A DNA stretch of 14,513 bases from Thermoplasmata archaeon (GTDB lineage Archaea > Thermoplasmatota > E2 > UBA202 > DSCA01). How positions within the stretch are numbered: position 1 is the first letter of the stretch; every line of letters starts with the position of its first letter. The notes under the pieces are model-generated. The model saw only the letters and a program-made list of their open reading frames with translations. It did not search any database and was not told the origin of the DNA. Made by a program: the position numbers and the translations under genes. Shown piece after piece: positions 12,145 to 14,513 of this stretch. The stretch spans positions 1 to 14,513 of the forward strand of contig VBQP01000021.1 in NCBI GenBank assembly GCA_008297795.1, read 5' to 3'.

Positions 12145-14513
12145 GGCAAAAGCGGCGATAGGAGTTTTAATAGCAGTGTTGATGATATCGGGAGCGTTTG
12201 TGGGGATGACGAGCCAGAACAAAAATGCAGCTATGTACTCTTCGCCAGTAGAAAATAAAGATACAGTTGATGTGACGCCAGAAAATGGAGACGGTGGAGA
12301 AAAAGCATATGTGCTTGACAAGTCGGTCAGGGAAATACCTTCTGACGAGATATCGACAGCATCATATACGGACGAGGAAGAAAATGATATGAACTATAAT
12401 ACGGATGTCGGTAGTTCCATATTGAGGTCTCTGCCGATATATCCGGGAGAGCCACATGATGCTGCACCAGGCAGAGGGACAACAGGACAACTTGACCCGA
12501 ATGGTGACAAAGACGATTGGTTCTTTTTCTCGGTATGCAAGGGCCAGAAGATAAGCATAAGACTCACACCCGATTCCAACTATGACCTGGAACTCGTCGA
12601 CTATCAGGCAACAACTGTGGCATCATCTGAGAATACAGGAAATTCACCGGAATCGATTGACTATACAGCGGATTCAACGGGCAAATACTTCGTGCATATC
12701 TACACAGGAGATGGAGCAGAGGCAGGTTCATACACGCTTGATGTCTCTCTGGTCGGACAGAATGATGCAGGGAGTGGAAGCGATGCCGGCGACAGCATTG
12801 GTTCAGCAATGGCGATATCACCTGGCTCATACGATGGATATCTTGACTCGGAGGACTGGGCAGACTGGTATAGTTTTACTGCTAACTCTGGACAGGGGAT
12901 AAAGGTTGAACTTTCATGCCCTGACAAGTCAGATTTTGATGTCCATCTGTACAATCCGAGCGGCGAGTGGGTATATTCTGCACAGTGGTATGGCGATGAC
13001 ACACTCGAATATCCTGCAGATGCATCCGGTACATGGAAGATAAAGATAGACGCTTTCCCTGGATGGGACACAAGCAAGTGGCCAGACAACTATTTCCTGT
13101 ATGGTTCAGGTGCATATCAGTTTACACTGAGCGTTGGTGTTTCTGTTGAAGCACCGCCAGGACCTGTTCCTCAGCCGGATATAACACCTGTGGCACAGAC
13201 ATTCATAGTGGATGATGTTCCTGACGGAAGTTCGGATGAATATGCATATCTTGCAGCTGTTCCGGCAGCCAACTATCTGGAGGACGGAAAGAGATATGTT
13301 TCCCCGATAGTGTACCAGGGCTGTGATTATGTGCCAACATGGTTCACTACAGTGGATGATACCACGCAATACCTGCTTGACGACTGGAATACATATCTGT
13401 CAAGACATGGATTGACTGCAACTGAATATCATTTGGATTCTGACCCGATAAAGGCAGCAGCAAACATAGCGACAACAAAGTGGACTTCTTCAAGTACTGC
13501 CGTGATAGCAGTTGATGGAAGCAGTTTTGAAGATACAGTGACAACCGTGTTTGACCAGGATGCGTCAATATCATCCACACCAACAACCATGACAATACCT
13601 GCAGGAAGTCCAAAATTCAAGGATGTTGGAGGAAATAAAGCGGTACCGATGTTCCTCGGAAAGAAATGGGGCGCAATCCATATGATTGCTAACGGCGACA
13701 GTTTCTCCGGCGATACAGGAATAATAACTCCGAGATATGAGTCAGTCATGGAGGACTGGTGGCCATACCCATATGACTTCAATGGACCAGATAAGGACAC
13801 ATTTTATCCTGTTACCCTCCCAGGATTCTGGGCGCCGTATGTGACTGGTGACAGCGGACTTGAATCGCTCCAGATCATAAAATATCCTGGCGATAGGTAT
13901 AAGATACCAATCACCTCAACAGATTGTAGTATAGAAGTTACCATTAAGACAGATGAGCCATCTAACCTGATAGTGTATCTCATTGATCCGTATGGGAATG
14001 TGAGAAGGCCAAGTGTTCCGCACTACAATGGTGGGGAAATAAATCCAATACATATGTGGAATGGTGGACACTGGTTGCACGATTACGATGAATTCCGTAC
14101 ATGGATAATAAAGCCCCATACAGAGTATACTGTAGAAGTCAATTATCCTGTGACAGGTAAATGGACAGCCATAGTTGTACCTTATCTTGATGAAAACGGA
14201 GAGGATATTGGTTACAACGGCGATTACCACATCACAGCAGTGGTAAGAGAACATAATCCAGACAGAACAGCAGCAGCATTGTCAGCAGCAAATGCTGCAG
14301 TTATTGCATCTCTCAAACATGCACCTCTGCTTTATGTGACAGCAGATTCAGTACCACAGGAAACATCTGATGCGCTCTCAACACTTGGAGCATCAAGCAT
14401 AATATTTGTTAACATAAACGGTGTGAGCAGTGCAAGTGTGAGCGGTGCAACTGAATATACAACAATGCAGGATGTCGTAAATGCAATAAAGAGCGACCCG
14501 CATTCGGAGAATT
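12131..14513 (+). CDS. Large secreted protein with two PPC domains and CWB2-like halves, 3'-truncated
   Basis: From ATG 12131 the frame is open without a stop to the last base, giving 794 residues of an unfinished protein. Residues 1-26 are a signal peptide (basic start, AAIGVLIAVLMISGAFVG). A low-complexity acidic linker follows to about 100. PPC (bacterial pre-peptidase C-terminal) beta-sandwich domains cover about 116-206 (DKDDWFFFSV, SIRLTPDSNYDLELVD, TGKYFVHIYTGDGAEAGSYTLDV) and 220-335 (EDWADWYSFTA, DFDVHLYNPSG, SGTWKIKIDAF). Residues 440-475 and 712-770 resemble the first and second halves of a CWB2 (cell-wall-binding repeat 2) module, separated by about 235 residues. This is a surface protein, possibly a surface-layer component or a protease whose catalytic part lies downstream or is absent; no catalytic triad is visible. 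GGAGG at 12119-12123 (AAGGAGG from 12117) sets the start. Confidence 0.9.
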   Translation, partial: MSKYKAKAAIGVLIAVLMISGAFVGMTSQNKNAAMYSSPVENKDTVDVTPENGDGGEKAYVLDKSVREIPSDEISTASYTDEEENDMNYNTDVGSSILRSLPIYPGEPHDAAPGRGTTGQLDPNGDKDDWFFFSVCKGQKISIRLTPDSNYDLELVDYQATTVASSENTGNSPESIDYTADSTGKYFVHIYTGDGAEAGSYTLDVSLVGQNDAGSGSDAGDSIGSAMAISPGSYDGYLDSEDWADWYSFTANSGQGIKVELSCPDKSDFDVHLYNPSGEWVYSAQWYGDDTLEYPADASGTWKIKIDAFPGWDTSKWPDNYFLYGSGAYQFTLSVGVSVEAPPGPVPQPDITPVAQTFIVDDVPDGSSDEYAYLAAVPAANYLEDGKRYVSPIVYQGCDYVPTWFTTVDDTTQYLLDDWNTYLSRHGLTATEYHLDSDPIKAAANIATTKWTSSSTAVIAVDGSSFEDTVTTVFDQDASISSTPTTMTIPAGSPKFKDVGGNKAVPMFLGKKWGAIHMIANGDSFSGDTGIITPRYESVMEDWWPYPYDFNGPDKDTFYPVTLPGFWAPYVTGDSGLESLQIIKYPGDRYKIPITSTDCSIEVTIKTDEPSNLIVYLIDPYGNVRRPSVPHYNGGEINPIHMWNGGHWLHDYDEFRTWIIKPHTEYTVEVNYPVTGKWTAIVVPYLDENGEDIGYNGDYHITAVVREHNPDRTAAALSAANAAVIASLKHAPLLYVTADSVPQETSDALSTLGASSIIFVNINGVSSASVSGATEYTTMQDVVNAIKSDPHSEN

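Noticed and set aside
12564..14254. Several minus-strand and alternate plus-strand frames of 60-130 codons across the surface-protein gene
   Set aside because: They are shadows of the long open frame from 12131, which has signal peptide, PPC domains and ribosome-binding site. The shadows have no such support.
1..14513. CRISPR array, tRNA or rRNA genes, integrase, transposase, toxin-antitoxin or known defence system
   Set aside because: I looked for spaced repeats, tRNA-like cloverleaf motifs and characteristic protein motifs and found none.

Overview
The window reads as chromosomal DNA from a euryarchaeon, most likely a member of the Thermoplasmatota or a close relative. The signs are an archaeal-type threonyl-tRNA synthetase with a D-aminoacyl-deacylase-like editing domain, a DUF63 membrane protein, an archaeal A24 prepilin peptidase, a PGF-CTERM surface protein (archaeosortase substrate), TATA-box promoters of the TTTAAATA type, and several start codons about 25 bases from a TATA box, as expected for leaderless transcripts. 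The phylum assignment is inference from gene content; no rRNA or tRNA gene is present.

Layout. Bases 3-872 (+) hold the 3' part of a DUF3068/PorA-like membrane protein. It converges, with a 2-base gap, on thrS (875-2689, -). Upstream of thrS on the minus strand lie an AT-rich, unrecognised protein with two C-terminal membrane helices (2724-4082) and a DUF63 membrane protein (4158-5297). A compact divergent promoter region separates these from a plus-strand operon at 5396-6695: a short AAA+-like ATPase, then a receiver-domain response regulator with a long coiled-coil tail. The regulator overlaps by 15 bases, tail to tail, an A24 prepilin peptidase (6681-7361, -). Next on the minus strand are a large secreted protein with seven propeller repeats, three PKD domains and a PGF-CTERM tail (7485-9881), 5-formyltetrahydrofolate cyclo-ligase (9995-10561), a class V aminotransferase (10562-11626) and feoA (11651-11896).

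The feoA promoter carries a perfect DtxR-type palindrome between its TATA box and start. Between feoA and the next gene is a 53-base palindromic element flanked by direct repeats, resembling a very small insertion (MITE-like). The rest of the window (12131-14513, +) is one reading frame still open at the window edge: a secreted protein of at least 794 residues with two pre-peptidase C-terminal (PPC) domains and a possible CWB2-like module split by a large insertion. Its ribosome-binding site and start codon lie in a 26-base tandem duplication, which creates a nine-codon upstream mini-ORF whose stop overlaps the true start.

How the genes relate. Two surface proteins, an A24 peptidase and a DUF3068 protein give a cell-envelope flavour. 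The aminotransferase and cyclo-ligase touch end to end and plausibly share a serine/glycine/one-carbon role. FeoA looks iron-regulated. I saw no defence system, CRISPR array, integrase or transposase. The best candidates for something undescribed are the ATPase/receiver pair, the split surface module, the duplicated translation-initiation region and the small palindromic element.
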